A DNA stretch of 64,000 nucleotides from Phlegmacium glaucopus. Taxonomy: Eukaryota; Basidiomycota; Agaricomycetes; Agaricales; Cortinariaceae. The stretch lies in contig MU130696.1 in the NCBI GenBank assembly GCA_015039465.1, positions 496,001 to 560,000 on the forward strand, in the 5' to 3' direction. The position numbers and the translations under genes are program-made. Shown one piece after another: positions 33,109 through 45,236 of this stretch (position 1 is its first letter; each line of letters starts with the position of its first letter). The notes beneath the pieces were generated by a model, which searched no databases, was not told the origin of the DNA, and saw nothing but the letters and a program-made list of their open reading frames with translations.

Positions 33109-36100
33109 ATGGCTTCACTTAACAAGCTCGCTATACGGGGCATACGGTCGTTTGACGACAAACAAATATCTGTCATCGAATTCTTCTCCCCAGTCACTGT
33201 TATAGTAGGACACAATGGCAGTGGGAAGACTACCATCATTGAGTGTCTCAAGTACGCGACTACTGGAGATCAACCTGCAAACACGCGTGGTGGAGCCTTC
33301 GTGCATGATCCAAAGATGGCCAACGAGAAAGAAGTCAAGGCTCAAGTCAAGCTCCGTTTCCATGCTGCCAATGGCGCACGAATGCTTGCTGTGAGGAATT
33401 TGAGTGTGACTGTCAAGAAAACTGGGTTGACTATGAAAACACTTGAGAGTATCTTAGCGCTTGCTGACGGAAATGCAGACAAAGGCGGAAAGGTGAACTA
33501 TAATACCCTTCCGTTTTGTGATGCTGAGCTGATGACCTCCTTAGCGTGGTGTAATATCAACTAAATGCGCAGAAATAGATACTGAGATTCCGCAGCTACT
33601 TGGTGTTTCGAAGGCCGTTCTTGAGAACGTTATCTTCTGCCATCAGGAAGATTCATATTGGCCTTTGGCAGAACCAGCTGCGTTGAAGAAGAAATTTGAC
33701 GATATTTTCGAGGCTACAAGGTGAGTTATCAGAGTGGCAGGACACCTTTGTACTCAACCACCTTTCAGGTACACTAAAGCTCTTGTTTCGATAAAAAACC
33801 TTCGCAAGGATCGCACGGCTGAGCTGAAAGCCGAGAAAGAGCGGCTTCTATCACTTTCCCGCGAGAAAGCACATTCAGACAAGCTCAAAGAACGTATTGC
33901 TAATCATAATGCCCAAATTGCAGCCAAGGAGGTCGAGTATGAGGAGAGCAAGCACGAGTACGATTCAGTCGCGGAGTCGAACCGGAAGTTTTATGAGTAT
34001 AACACCAAATTTCGAGAAATCTTTGTCGCTGTGGAGAAATTGGAAGGTCAAAAAACCACAATGAAGTCTACTTTGTCCGAGTTGACATCGAAACTTCAAG
34101 AGATACCAGGTAACAAAGTGTTCGTCATTGTTGTGCGTTTTCTCACTTGAACTAAGGCACTGACGAGGAGCTCGATATGCGCGTGAAACGCTTCGATGAC
34201 CACGCGAATGCCCAAAAACAAAAGAGAGTCTTGGAAGAACGTAAAAAGGATGACCTTGAGGAAGACTTGAACAGTCTTCAAAAAGGCCAAAGAGATTTGC
34301 TGGCAAGACATGGGCGCCTCAAAGGCGAAGAAGAGGTGACCAAAAAAGTCTATTCGCCTCGCAACATCTAATGTAGATCTATTAGGAAAATAAACGTCGC
34401 ATTTCGGAGCGTGAACAGTCCATTCGTGAAATGGGAGAATTGTTTGGCATCAAAGGATACAATTATTCACCACTAGACGAGAGAAAAGTCGTTGAATTTG
34501 TATCTCGTCTTGGTGATGTTCAACGAAAACAAAAGATGGATTTTGAAAAACTTCAGGTATGTAAGGGTCTCAATCGTGACCTTGCATTATTCTCAACCAT
34601 ACTCTAGGGTGATCTGAAAGCACAGAACGATGAATATCATCGTAAATCACGAAGTCTAGAGAATGAACTAGAAAGTCATAAGTCACAGAGGAAAAGACTG
34701 CGAGATCAAATTGTTTGTCTTTCACTCGTGTCTGGGATATCGTCGTGCCTGACCTATCACCCCCGCAGGAAGAACGTCAGAGCAAAGCCAGAAGCATTGA
34801 AGACAGTCTCGAAGATATGCAGATCCTGCCCGCTTCGTTTCGCGCCTTACAATCTGACAAAGAGGAAAAGAAAGGCCGTTTGCAGAAACTCAAACAAGAC
34901 CTCATTGCCTCGAATTATGATGGACGACTGGCGGAGAAAGCGGAAAAGTCTCGCCGGATGGAAGCAAGGCGGGAACAACTCAGCTTTGAACTTCAGACAC
35001 TTAGTTTGCAAGCGGATTCGAGGGCCAAATTGGAGATTAACAGAAAGGGAGTGAAAAATAAGGCCTCAGAAATTGAAAGACTGTAAGTGCGATGCCAGCG
35101 GATCTGTCTATGAATGTATGACCGGGAAATCTGTAGGCTCGAAGTTGCCAACATCAAGTTCAAGGCACTGGCTGGTCAAGATGTCAATTTCCGCACTTTC
35201 CAAACTGAAGTTGATCAGCTCTATCTGTTAGTCTTTCTTCCGCGCCTCGCACTCGTATATGATTCGTTGACGTCCGCCTTTTTCTAGTGACAAAGAACAA
35301 GAACAGGCTGATATTGATGCCGAAGCTGCAGTTGCCACTACAAATTTACAGAAGGCTGACTCAAACTTGAGCCATTTGAAAACGCAGCTTAACCAGAAAA
35401 AATCTGAATTGAAAAGTGGGTTATATCTAACCATATTGAGTCCGACTCATGCAAACCTTTCACAGACTTGGAACGCACACTGAAAGGAGGACTTGACCAC
35501 CATCCGTCCTTGGATGATGCCCTTAAAGAGGCTACCACTGAGCTCAACCATAGGACAGCGTACGTTCTTTCATGTTATAAGAGTATTATTTAAGCCTTAC
35601 TTTTATTCTTCTCTAGTTTAGCTGGTAATATGCTTGGAACAAGCACCATCTATGAATCGCTGCTCAGTGTGGGCCGACGGCGTAAGATCTGCGGCGCTTG
35701 CAACCGTCACCTCACAGATCAGGAATTTGTCGTTTTCGAAGAGCATGTGTGTGACAAGCGTCATACTTTAATCCTAAGTAGCTGATGGCCTCGATCCCAG
35801 ATGAAAGATTCCATGAAGAAATCATCTCCTGCAGCAATCGAGGAAAACAAAGCAGAACTAGTAGAATGGCAGGCCGAGATGGATAGGTTACAGGCGCTAC
35901 GACCAGTACAGGCATCTCGTGACCGTTTGAAAGCAAAGGATATTCCTCTTTTGGAAGAGCAGATCAAGGAACAGGAAGATGCACACCCAGAAATCAGTCA
36001 GAAGGCCGAAAAGGTGCTTCTTTCGAAAGGACTTATAACTAGTTTTTTTATTCACCATTTCTCAGATCGGGGAGAGGCTCGAGATCATCAAGCGTCAACT

Positions 36101-38174
36101 AAATGATATCAGCTCACTCAAAGTACAAGCACTCACTGTTGCACGGCTCCAGTCTGAAATTGACAGCGCTAAGCATGATATTGATGACCTTGAGACCTCC
36201 CTGTCATCGAGCGGCTCTACAAAGACTGCGGATGATGTTCAAAATGAACTCAGCGAGCTTTCGGGGGAAATGTAAGTTATCTGGTTGACTTAAGTGGCTT
36301 TCTAACATCACTTTTTTTCAGTCGCAAAAACGACAGAGAGAAGCAAGCCATTAACATGGAAGTTGAAAACCAGACTCGTGCCAGCCGCGACTTGGAAAAC
36401 AGTTTGCACCAGATGGAATTAAAGGAACTTGATCTTGTCAACAAGATACGCGACAAAGACAGACTTGAAGAAGATATCGAAAGAATGAAGCAAGAGATGG
36501 CCGAGTTGTCCGTTCAATCCAAAGTTGACTGTCACAGCTTCCCCTTAAATGCAAGTCTAATATATTTGCGTAGGACCTTGATGCCAAGATATCTGAGGCG
36601 CAATCACCTATCGACGCTTTGCAGAGGGCATATCAACAAAGCCAGAACGAGCTTAATACGAAAATAACCCATGCTCAACGACTATGCGAAGAAGTCAACA
36701 AGAACTCTGATCGATTGAACGACATGAATAAGAATTTGGAAAGGTAGGTTACTCGATGATGGAATCAAGTCTGCTAATTTCCCAAAATTTCTAGATATAA
36801 GAGGAACAAGATAGATGAAGAGTTAATGCGATGCACCACGGATCTTGGCGAGTGTGAATCTCAGTTACGAGAATTAAACAAACAGCTGGAAAACTCCCGA
36901 GAAATTATCTCAAGCATCGAGAAGGAGATTCATGAAAGTGGAGCCTCCCTTTCGAACCTTCATGATAACATCATTGCCCGGAACCTTGCGAAGGACATCG
37001 CAAAGACTCAAGCCGAGATTGACTCCTACGATATGGAAGAAGCAGGAAAAGCTCGGAGAAACTACGATGAGAAATATGAGCCTGCAAAGCTGAGAGAAAA
37101 GCATCTGCATGAAGCCGTTTGTCTTGTTGTTGTCTTCTTATTTATTTCATATTTACGGATGAGCTTTTTAGTACAACCAACTTACAGGCGAATTAAGCTC
37201 CCTGAAGGTTCAATTGAAATCATTGGAGACAGATCTTAAAGAGTTCAAAGATGTTCACAAGAAGTACACTGATCAGCTCATAAGAGTCAAGGTTAACATT
37301 CTATGTCAAATGTCAATGTATTTCGAACTGACTAACAAAACATCCAGGTATCCGACATGGCAAACAGCGACTTGGAGAAGTATGCCAAGGCCCTTGATAA
37401 GTGAATTTGAGCAGACCATTTACCGCCATGAGCTGACGCGGATTTGCCAGTGCTATTATGAAATATCACGGTCTGAAAATGGAGGAGGTCAATGACACCA
37501 TGAAACATCTTTGGAATAAGACATACCAAGGCACCGGTGTGTAAACAGAGTAGATCTGATGAACAACCCAGCCTCACATATCATTTAGACATCGATGGAA
37601 TCAAGATACGATCCGATATCGAAGGCGGGGCCTCCAATCGCTCGTATAATTACAGGGTAAGTGTCGTTATACTACTTCTACTACAGATCTATACCTAAAT
37701 CTTGCCAGGTGGTTATGACAAAGGATCAAGTGGAAATGGATATGCGTGGCCGATGTTCTGCGGGACAAAAAATGCTAGCGTCAATCATAATCCGCCTTGC
37801 TCTTTCTGACTCGTTCGGCCACAATTGCGGTATTCTGGCTCTTGATGAACCGACGAACGCACTTGACACGGAGAATATTGATGCGCTGGCTGCCAGTCTA
37901 GTAGAGTGAGTCTGTATCGACCATTGCTGGATATAACCTAACCTTGATATGTGCAGTATCATTCATGAGCGTAAGAGCCACTCGAATTTCCAGCTGATCG
38001 TCATCACCCATGACGAAAATTTCTTGAGGAAACTGGGACAGAGTGATGTCATGGAATATTATTGGTTTGCCTTTCAAACTTTCAAGTACTACAAAATAAC
38101 TAACAGCCCTTCTCAGGCGGGTTTCACGAGATTCAAGGCAGAAATCTGTCATTGAACGTCAGAGATTTAGATAA
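33109..38174 (+). CDS. RAD50: DNA double-strand break repair ATPase RAD50
   Basis: Subunit of the MRE11-RAD50-NBS1 complex, an SMC-like ATPase that bridges DNA ends. The start [19 protein letters not shown] is followed by Walker [10 protein letters not shown] (33208-33234). Further on is [16 protein letters not shown], the Q-loop region unique to Rad50. Long coiled-coil exons (about 33770-35670) lead to the zinc hook CGAC (35689-35700, in [15 protein letters not shown]). A second coiled coil returns to about 37650. The C-terminal lobe holds the signature [19 protein letters not shown], Walker [14 protein letters not shown] and the H-loop [15 protein letters not shown]. The last exon gives [18 protein letters not shown]. 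About twenty short introns. The gene looks intact. Confidence 0.93.
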
Positions 38175-38261
38175 TAACTAGCATTAGAGAGTTTGGCGCA
38201 TGTCTCGTGACGAGTAAATAGAATTGTAAATATCGTAATTTAAGTGTACGCGTTCCACAGC

Positions 38262-39767
38262 ATGTCATGTTCACAGTTAGGCGAACTTAAACTTGTCCCG
38301 CATCCCATTGCACGGGATAAAGTCATCACAACAGCGCCAATACGTGCCGGATCATGTGTCCTTTCGACTTTCGCTTTTGCGGCGATCCTTCTTGATTCGG
38401 AGAAAGGACGACGGTGCGATGCTTGCTTTCGTCTGTCGAACGAGAATCGACCACTAAGAAGATGCAGCGGATGTGGTTCATACTGGTATTGTAATACCCA
38501 ATGTGTGCTTGATCCTAAATTCCATCCATTTTGCAATTGATCTTCTGGTCCAAAATCCCCAGGCCAGAACTTTCAATGGAAAATACATCACAAACGATTG
38601 TGCAAATCGTACAACTCCTATGTTGCATCGCCAAAATATCAGGCTCTTCAAGATCACGAGAAGCTCGACTCATTATTGCTATCCCATGTTTTAGCCCAAA
38701 TGTCGTTGCAGACAAATCCTTATTCTTTTCCAGATTCTCATCCAGCCTCTACATTTCTTTCACTTCTTCCAGAACGAGGGAATCTCAATAGAGCACCTGT
38801 CGTCTGTTCAATCATCCCACCACCTCCTGGAGACCTTGTGGATCAACTATATTCGAGATTTGGTAACAACAACTTTGCAATTCATTCCCATCTTACAACA
38901 ATTGGTCATGGTATCTTCCCTGTCGCAAGCCGCCTTTTTAATCACTCCTGTGTCCCAAATGTTGCGGCGAAATATACCCTTTGCACAACCGAAGCCCAAA
39001 ATGTCCTAATGGAAGTCGTTGCTCTTCGCGACATACTCCCGGATGATGAGGCAGGGTTTTTATCCTCTTAGATTCTCTGCTTCTGCTCATAGTTTTGGTT
39101 TAGTTGTCTATTACTTACCTTGATCCGGCTTTACTTCAGTCAAAACATCAAATCCTTGAACTCAGCTATGGTTTCACCTGTAGTTGTTCTTCCTGCAGAT
39201 TCATCAAACACATAAGCACACTTCCAGGATTGCCAACGGATCCCGTCGAACTTTCTACTTTGGCAATACAACTACGGGACTTTGTTGGTATAGACTTTCA
39301 GCAGCAAGGTCCGAGTTTACCTGTTCGACCAATTGAGTCGACTCCGCTAGCTTTGTATCCTGTTCTCCATGAAGAATACTTGACTCGCCTATCATCAACA
39401 TTCAGTGAATCATCACACGAAGGCCAATACAGTTTGGCCGTCGATAGCGGAATAACACTTCTTTCTCTATATGTTCTCATTTATCCAAGCAATTATCCAC
39501 AGATCGGTGCGTATATCCAGTTAATATTTACATTGGCTTGCTCTTATTTCATTGAAACCTCAAGGGATGCATTTGCTCGAGCTAGCGAAAACGGCATGGA
39601 ACGCCACAATATCTAATTCCGACGATAACCAAATATCGAAGGCACAAGTACAGGCATTCTTGTCATTGGCTCGTAATGTGTTGGAAATATACGGTCCAGA
39701 AGGGGACGAAAGTGGGCCGCTAGACGAAATTCAAACCCTGGAGAGATTACTGTCCATGGATGATTGA
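38262..39767 (+). CDS. SET and MYND domain protein (SMYD-like)
   Basis: Probable protein-lysine methyltransferase. The first residues (MSCSQLGELKLVPHPIARDKVI) form the opening SET strand. The MYND zinc finger is inserted after it: CDACFRLSNENRPLRRCSGC, then WYCNTQC, with the last Cys/His pair after an intron (HHKRLC). The SET core has SRLFNHSCVPN, the S-adenosylmethionine and substrate-lysine pocket motif, and ITYLDPALLQ. The post-SET cysteines are in YGFTCSCSSC. A C-terminal TPR-like helical region follows. Introns sit after the MYND finger, in the SET domain (about 39050-39101), and near 39508-39567. The substrate is unknown. The gene follows RAD50 on the same strand, 88 bp downstream. Confidence 0.85.
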
Positions 39768-40467
39768 GCCAAAACTTCCTACTCTCACGGAGTATCAAAA
39801 GTCCTGCCATGAATACGTCTAACTCTTCGGGTTCTGCCTATATCTATGATCTCTGAAGTTCATGTTATCATTCTACGCGCTCTGCAAATCAGACCCCTCT
39901 AACATCCACTTCATCGTTTTGGCCATTTGCGTTTTACTAGGTTGCGTCCACAAATTAGTTGCGTCAGTCAATGGTCCCTGTAAATATCCTCATCCTCATC
40001 CTCGACTCCCACCCCCAGTACCCTGTACAGCGTCTTTGATTTTGGCCCTCCTCAGTCACCCCTTGATCAACAGAAAGAGTAGCACAATCAGCAGCTCATG
40101 AAGTATTTGAAAGGTGAATACGTTTTCCCGTCAGTGAGACCTTCTCCTGGCCTTCAATGTTCGAACCACCGTGTCAAAGACGCGTCCCTGCCCCTACTTT
40201 CCACGCCCATTCGGAATTTTGTCTATGTAGATCCTTTCAGAATCTTATTATATTAAATATTGTCTTGGTCTACATGGATGGTTTGATTAGTAACAAAGAT
40301 ACAGAACACGAAGCTTATCAACAGAAAATATTTGAACGAGCGAGAGACCATCCACCAAAAGGAAGTAAGTTTACACAGCCAAAGAATCAAATTACTGATC
40401 TCCAAACAATCTTTTCCTAAAATTAACAAAAATAAGAACAAGTGGAATGTCAAGGAATAACTGTAAC
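39768..40467. other. Convergent intergenic region
   Basis: About 700 bp between the SET/MYND and Derlin stops. A plus-strand open frame at 39862-40101 has a hydrophobic start and a Pro/His stretch. A second (about 40100-40257) reads KYLKGEYVFPSVRPSP and ends FVYVDPFRILLY. Neither carries a known motif and I could not join them convincingly. A small lineage-specific gene is possible. Confidence 0.35.
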
Positions 40468-41327
40468 TCACAGCCGTATCGGAGCTTCACTAAAAACAGA
40501 AGTACCGCCAACCATTTCCCTAGTCCAAACGTCTCGCAAGAACCAACCAAGGTGACCCACTGCACAGCCTACTAAATCCCCAGCTGCCGCTTTCCACGTC
40601 CCACTCAACACCCATGAGAATGCAACGAGGGCTACGGGTAAATAAGGTGCTGTAATGGTGATTAAGCCGAAGAGAGATATGGGCGTTGATGGATGTCGCC
40701 GTGACCAAAGGTAGATGGGAACGAAAGCCAGGGATGAAGATAGGAAAGGGAGGTTGAATAAAGGTGATAGTATCTTGTTTAAATATTACAGTTAGATTCA
40801 AAAATGGTGAAAAGCGGGGAGATGGATTCACGAGTAGCATGACTGAAGATTGGAGAAGAAGCCAGAAATAGTCTGCTTTCTTGTTCGCGAAGGAAGATTC
40901 TTCTAACATACGACTATATCGCATGCTGTTTTTAAATGGACAATTCCGTAAGCTCTCAGCGCTTGATAGAAACAAAAAATGAAGGATGACGAACAAGAAG
41001 AACAGATGGAACACGAAATCCAACGATATTGATCCAAAATAAAAGAAAGTAGTCGCCATTCGCCAAGGCTATAGCATGATTTGAGAGAAATACGATCATC
41101 GCCAGGGGCAGAAACGTACTTGGACATTGATGAAAGCGCTCTTAGGGCTAAAATATAGCTGCAATGGAGTAATCAATTCACATTGCTGTATGAACGCGGG
41201 TTAGTAGCCATTCAAGCCATTCAAGCCAAGGACCAACCACTGCCAAGCTAATCAAGACAGAGAGTGAGAGCCAGCCGCGGGTTATTGGGGGTATCTGGGT
41301 GATCCAGGCTTCGATACCGACGGGCAT
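40468..41327 (-). CDS. Derlin (Der1-like) ER-associated degradation protein
   Basis: Rhomboid-like pseudoprotease of the ER membrane that helps pull misfolded proteins to the cytosol. The start MPVGIEAWITQIPPITRGWL matches the Derlin opening. After a short intron come QCELITPLQLYFSPKSAFINVQ and PWRMATTFFYFGSISLDFVFHLFFL (the W-R motif). The third exon reads RYSRMLEESSFANKKADYFWLL. The C-terminal exons carry PFLSSSLAFVPIYLWSRRHP, APYLPVALVAFSWVLSGTW and GDLVGCAVGHLGWFLRDV, the usual last helices. No catalytic Ser/His is expected in the family. About 220 residues. The frame ends at 40468. Which Derlin paralog it is cannot be told. Confidence 0.85.
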
Positions 41328-41662
41328 CTCTCTGTGGAAATGTTGACAGGACGGAAGAATAGCAGGACACGTTTGCTGTCATCTATTTGTACATATATCA
41401 ATTCCTCAAAAAAAACATCATATAGTCATAAAAATAAAAGAAAACGCATAGATAAATAAGGTTGTAAATGTCTTAAATCAAGAACCTTCCTACCCATCCG
41501 CTACAAAAAAAAAGACAGAGCAAACAAAAAGAAAAAGCATAAGAACAAGATATGTTGAAAGGAAGTACAAAAGAAATTGGCGACCAGCGCGAGAGGGGTG
41601 AAAAAGATAGCCTGACACCCTAGGAGGTCGTATGTTGTCATAAACAGCCCATGATTAAAAAC
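41328..41662. other. Intergenic region
   Basis: 335 bp between Derlin and the NDPK-like gene, both on the minus strand. It contains the Derlin upstream region and the 3' flank of the NDPK-like gene, with A-rich stretches (for example around 41505-41535). Nothing else is visible. Confidence 0.5.
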
Positions 41663-43431
41663 TCAAGCTGCGATGGGTTTGAAGCTCGACGGTGGGACTT
41701 TGCGTACTGGTTTACGCGCAGCAGCAGCAGCAGCCGCTGCCGCCTCCGCTTCTTGCTTCGCCGCTCGAAGAGCAGCACTCCTATTCGTCCTCGGAGGGAT
41801 ATTCGGGGCAGCGATGCTACTTGGACGAGGTTTAGGTTTAGCAACGGCAGCGGTACTGGTGGTATTTTCCGGTGATACAGAAGTTACTGCTGAAGGTTCA
41901 ATCGAAGATGGTGCAGGACGGATAGCAGCGACCGAGGCAGAGCGGGCGTACTGAGCGGGTGTGGCTGCCACTGATGCTTGGGATGCGGGCCGTGAGATGT
42001 GTTTTGGCGGGCTTTTTGAACTTGTTCGTGAGACCGCGGGAACCTTGGGCTCAACTGGTGCGCGAACTGAGCAGAGGGTAAAAAGTAATTGTTTAGATAT
42101 GAGAATGGTTGGAGTTGTCTGAGGAAGGGCACTTACACATGAAGGAAGTCGGAGGACCCTGGTCCTTAGAAACACGTAATGCAGCACTCTTATTTGACCT
42201 TGGTGCAACAGTAGGAGCTTTCACACTCGCGACTGCAATTGATTCGCGTCGTTTGTGTCCTGGAACTCCATCAAAAATATCGGTTGTGCCATTCTTGGTT
42301 TTGCCCTCGTTAGTCAATGCTCTCCTCCTAAGCACGGGGGTTGCTGGGGCTTGTCCAAGTCTCAGAGACGCAGCCCGAGTCATTCGAGGTGCAATGACAG
42401 GTGGAGCCGTAGAAGCTACAGAAATGGTGCTAGTTCGCTTATGACCAGGGACATTGGCGAAAGTTTGTGCCAGACGCTCCTTCGACACCGGTCCACGAGG
42501 AGCAGCGAGAGGTTTATCAACTGCCTGACCAGCTCTCAAAGCCGCAGCTCGTGTCGTGCGAGGTACGATGTCTGGTTTGTCGTGCGTAGCAGGAAGAGGA
42601 CGGGCTTTGAATAGCACTTTTCCATTCCCGTTAAGCTTGCCCTGACTGCCCCCATTGACCGTAGAAGGGTTCGTCGCACTGGAAGGCGCATATCCCTCGT
42701 CCTCTGTTGCCTTGCGTAATGAAGCTAGGATAGAAGAGGAAATGGATCTCATGGATCCATAACGATCTTCTGCTGGTAGATCGGTGGTAGGGAAAGGAGG
42801 AGATGAAGCGAAGAGAGCGGCAATTTGAATTTCAGCAGTTTCGTTATCAGAGGAACCCATGAGACCGTTTTGTTCTGAAGAAAACCCATATAACGCGCGG
42901 AGGGAGTTGGGCGCGTCGCGTTTGGCCACTTCAAAATCCCGGTTTCCCATGAGTGTAGACCAAACTTCTACAGCGCGGCGCCGTTCAAGAACGTAAACCC
43001 AAACAGGACCTCTATTAAGAAACAAAACATGTTCAGGTTTCTGGTTCTTAATGTTTATGAAGAATGAAAGCAAAATTCACTCAGCCAGAGCATCTGCATC
43101 TTCGCCAAACAATTCGTACAGAGTATCCGGGTCACTCTCTGTATCGAATTCCATCTGTCTCTCCTTCACAATCTACAAAAGAGTAAGACTTGTGAAATGG
43201 CATCTTTTGGCAGAACCTCTGACGGACCTCGAAACTGGCTTCTTGGATCCGCCTTTCGATATCAAATCTATGAGCCAACGCATGGGTCTTTATGATAGCA
43301 AGTGTGCGCGTTGCTGGAACAATAGAAGAAGTAGAATTTTGTAGGGGATCCGGGTTAACTTGAGGAAGAACAGGTGCGACCTCGAAGGAATCATAGAGAA
43401 TGCTAGGAGGTGGTGATGGCGACACAGACAT
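41663..43431 (-). CDS. Nucleoside-diphosphate-kinase-like protein with Arg/Ala repeats, catalytic His absent
   Basis: The N-terminal part (residues about 40-165) matches the NDPK fold: TRTLAIIKTHALAHRFDIERRI, EIVKERQMEF, YELFGEDADALAEGPVWVYVLERRRAVEVWSTLMG and APNSLRALYG. Where active enzymes have the N-x-x-H-G-S-D motif, this protein reads NGLMGSSD, so the phosphate-accepting His is Met and kinase activity is unlikely. The rest, about 330 residues, is disordered and basic. It holds four copies of a motif PR-x-x-[RK]-[AS]-A-[AS]-L-R, at PRTTRAAALR, PRMTRAASLR, PRSNKSAALR and PRTNRSAALR. Two copies follow PGHKR-x-[ST]-x-[SI] segments. An Ala-rich stretch precedes the C-terminus FKPIAA. Function unknown; a scaffold or microtubule or nucleic-acid binding protein would be guesses. 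Confidence 0.72.
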
Positions 43432-43771
43432 TTATACAGAAAGAGAAATAAAAAAAAGGAAAGAAAGAGAAGGACGCGATTATTGAACTCTGGTGTGTTG
43501 TTGACTGCGATGCCAAGTCAACTTTCATCAACCTCGTCCCACACAGGACCCCGTGAACCCTCCCTTATAGCACCCGCTGCATAACGACATATCTAGTTGC
43601 CTCTCTCACTGAGGGGCATTGAAACTATACGATTTTACAAAGGTCATTATCCAATTATTATTGTGAATATAACACCAACGTCGGTGTCGAGGAAATACGC
43701 TAGACCATCTTTGGGGTCCAGCCGTCGTCCTAGCAACCAAATAATGATATAGGAGGTACATTACATTTATC
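43432..43771. other. Intergenic region
   Basis: 340 bp between the TAM41 stop and the NDPK-like start, both minus. Promoter of the NDPK-like gene, with an A-rich tract near 43450-43470; nothing else identified. Confidence 0.45.
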
Positions 43772-45156
43772 TTATGAACCACGCCACCACTTGCCAATCT
43801 TTGCCGAACTATATCGTATGCTCTTCCCTAATCCTACACTGGCGAGGCCTTTTAATGTTTGAACAGCCGCGGGATACCGCACAATCTTATTCATCTCTAA
43901 ATCATTAAAAATTATAGTTGAAACGACAAGTCAAAAAAAAAACACAGCACTCACCATCCGCGAGGACCTCAGCCAATCGCTCATCACCTGCCAAATGCAC
44001 CCAATACGCACTCTCATCCGCTTCAAGCTCAGGATCCAACGACCGTCTCGAATAGCTATTTTTCACCCCCATCAACAAATTTGAAGGCAGCTTTTTCAAA
44101 TGTGCAGATCGAGCACGGGCAGAGACGTCTTGTTGGATCACTGACAAATGCTCAGGCCAATGCACACCAGGAAGTCCCACTACTAGCCGTTGATAAAGTT
44201 CCTTAAATTGAGGACTCTGCTTCCGCACGATGTTGCCCACTTTACCCCGGTCCTCTGCAGGTAGCATCATGCGTGGGTCACCGCTGTAGCTGATACCAGC
44301 TATACGCTCGAATAGCTGAGTTTCTGAAAACTCTTCTGGTAGAGTAAGCAGGGCGGCCCGAATGGCTGAAGTGAGGTTAACTTGTTGAGTAAGCCGAACA
44401 CGCGCGTCGTCTTTGATGATCCGGAGAGGTTTATGCATCCTTCCGGCAAGGTAGAGAGTACGCCAATTAAGCAAATCGGAGCAGAGATTGTCGACAGTCG
44501 TCACACCATATTTTATTGTCTACATCAGAGGTTGTTTGGGCGTGTCAGTATCAAGGAGAGTAGAACAAGTAGCATAAACGCACAACATCGTTCATTGGGA
44601 TATAAGCATTAAACCAGACACCAGGTCCAATTTCCTCTATCCGTGAGACATAAGATGACCCCAACATCCTCGCGTGCAACGGATAATGGCTCGGATGCTG
44701 CTGCATATTTATGGAATGGAAATGAGCAGGATGTGTCACCGCAAACATGAAATCAAGCATAGGCGTTTGTGCTTTCTCCGAAGATGAGGACGCAGAGGCA
44801 TATCCGTCTTGTTCAAACACCCCAGAACCATAAGCGAACGCATAGCGTATAGGGGCGTCGAATTTTGCGACGATGGATTCTAGCAGTGCTCGAGTGGATT
44901 GAGAGACTGGCAAAAGTTGATTTCGGCCAAAGGTAGGAGGTAACTTTGTGAGATTAGATCGTCTAGATGGGCCTGCTGGACGAGGATGGGGGAAGAGACG
45001 AGGTTTAGTGGACTTGGATGGGTGTTTGGTAAGCGGTAGAGGGGGGAGGTCTGGGGACGGAGAGGAGACGCTTTCTGTGGCAAAGGAACGAACGAAGACG
45101 ACTTGTAGATGCAGGCGTTTGGGAGTACTACGAGCAACGGTTGGTAATACAGACAT
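43772..45156 (-). CDS. TAM41: Mitochondrial CDP-diacylglycerol synthase TAM41
   Basis: Matrix-side inner-membrane enzyme making CDP-diacylglycerol for cardiolipin synthesis. The N-terminus MSVLPTVARSTPKRLHLQVV plus a Ser/Pro/Arg-rich stretch is a presequence. The nucleotidyltransferase-type motifs follow: RYAFAYGSGVFEQ, and after a Ser-rich insert MLDFMFAVTHPAHFHSINM. Next come ARMLGSSYVSRIEEIGPGVWFNAYI and, in the next exon, TIKYGVTTVDNLCSDLLNWRTLYLAGRMHKP. The later exon has AALLTLPEEFSETQLFERIAG and YSGDPRM. A last exon reads EMNKIVRYPAAVQTLKGLAS and ends YSSAKIGKWWRGS. Three exons, normal length. Confidence 0.9.
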
Positions 45157-45236
45157 GGTGGTAGTGTTAAAGAATGCTGCCTTTCAGATCTCACGTGCAA
45201 AATTATATGTACATCTTTAAATAGATTACAAGTCGT

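Noticed and set aside
39862..40101. Small hydrophobic plus-strand open frame
   Set aside because: No motif, no support for splicing to the following KYLKGEYVFPSV frame, and a low-complexity Pro/His end. Mentioned under the intergenic entry only.
42109..42444. Long plus-strand open frames opposite the NDPK-like gene
   Set aside because: They are antisense shadows of the low-complexity Ala/Arg/Ser coding region on the minus strand, with no motifs of their own.
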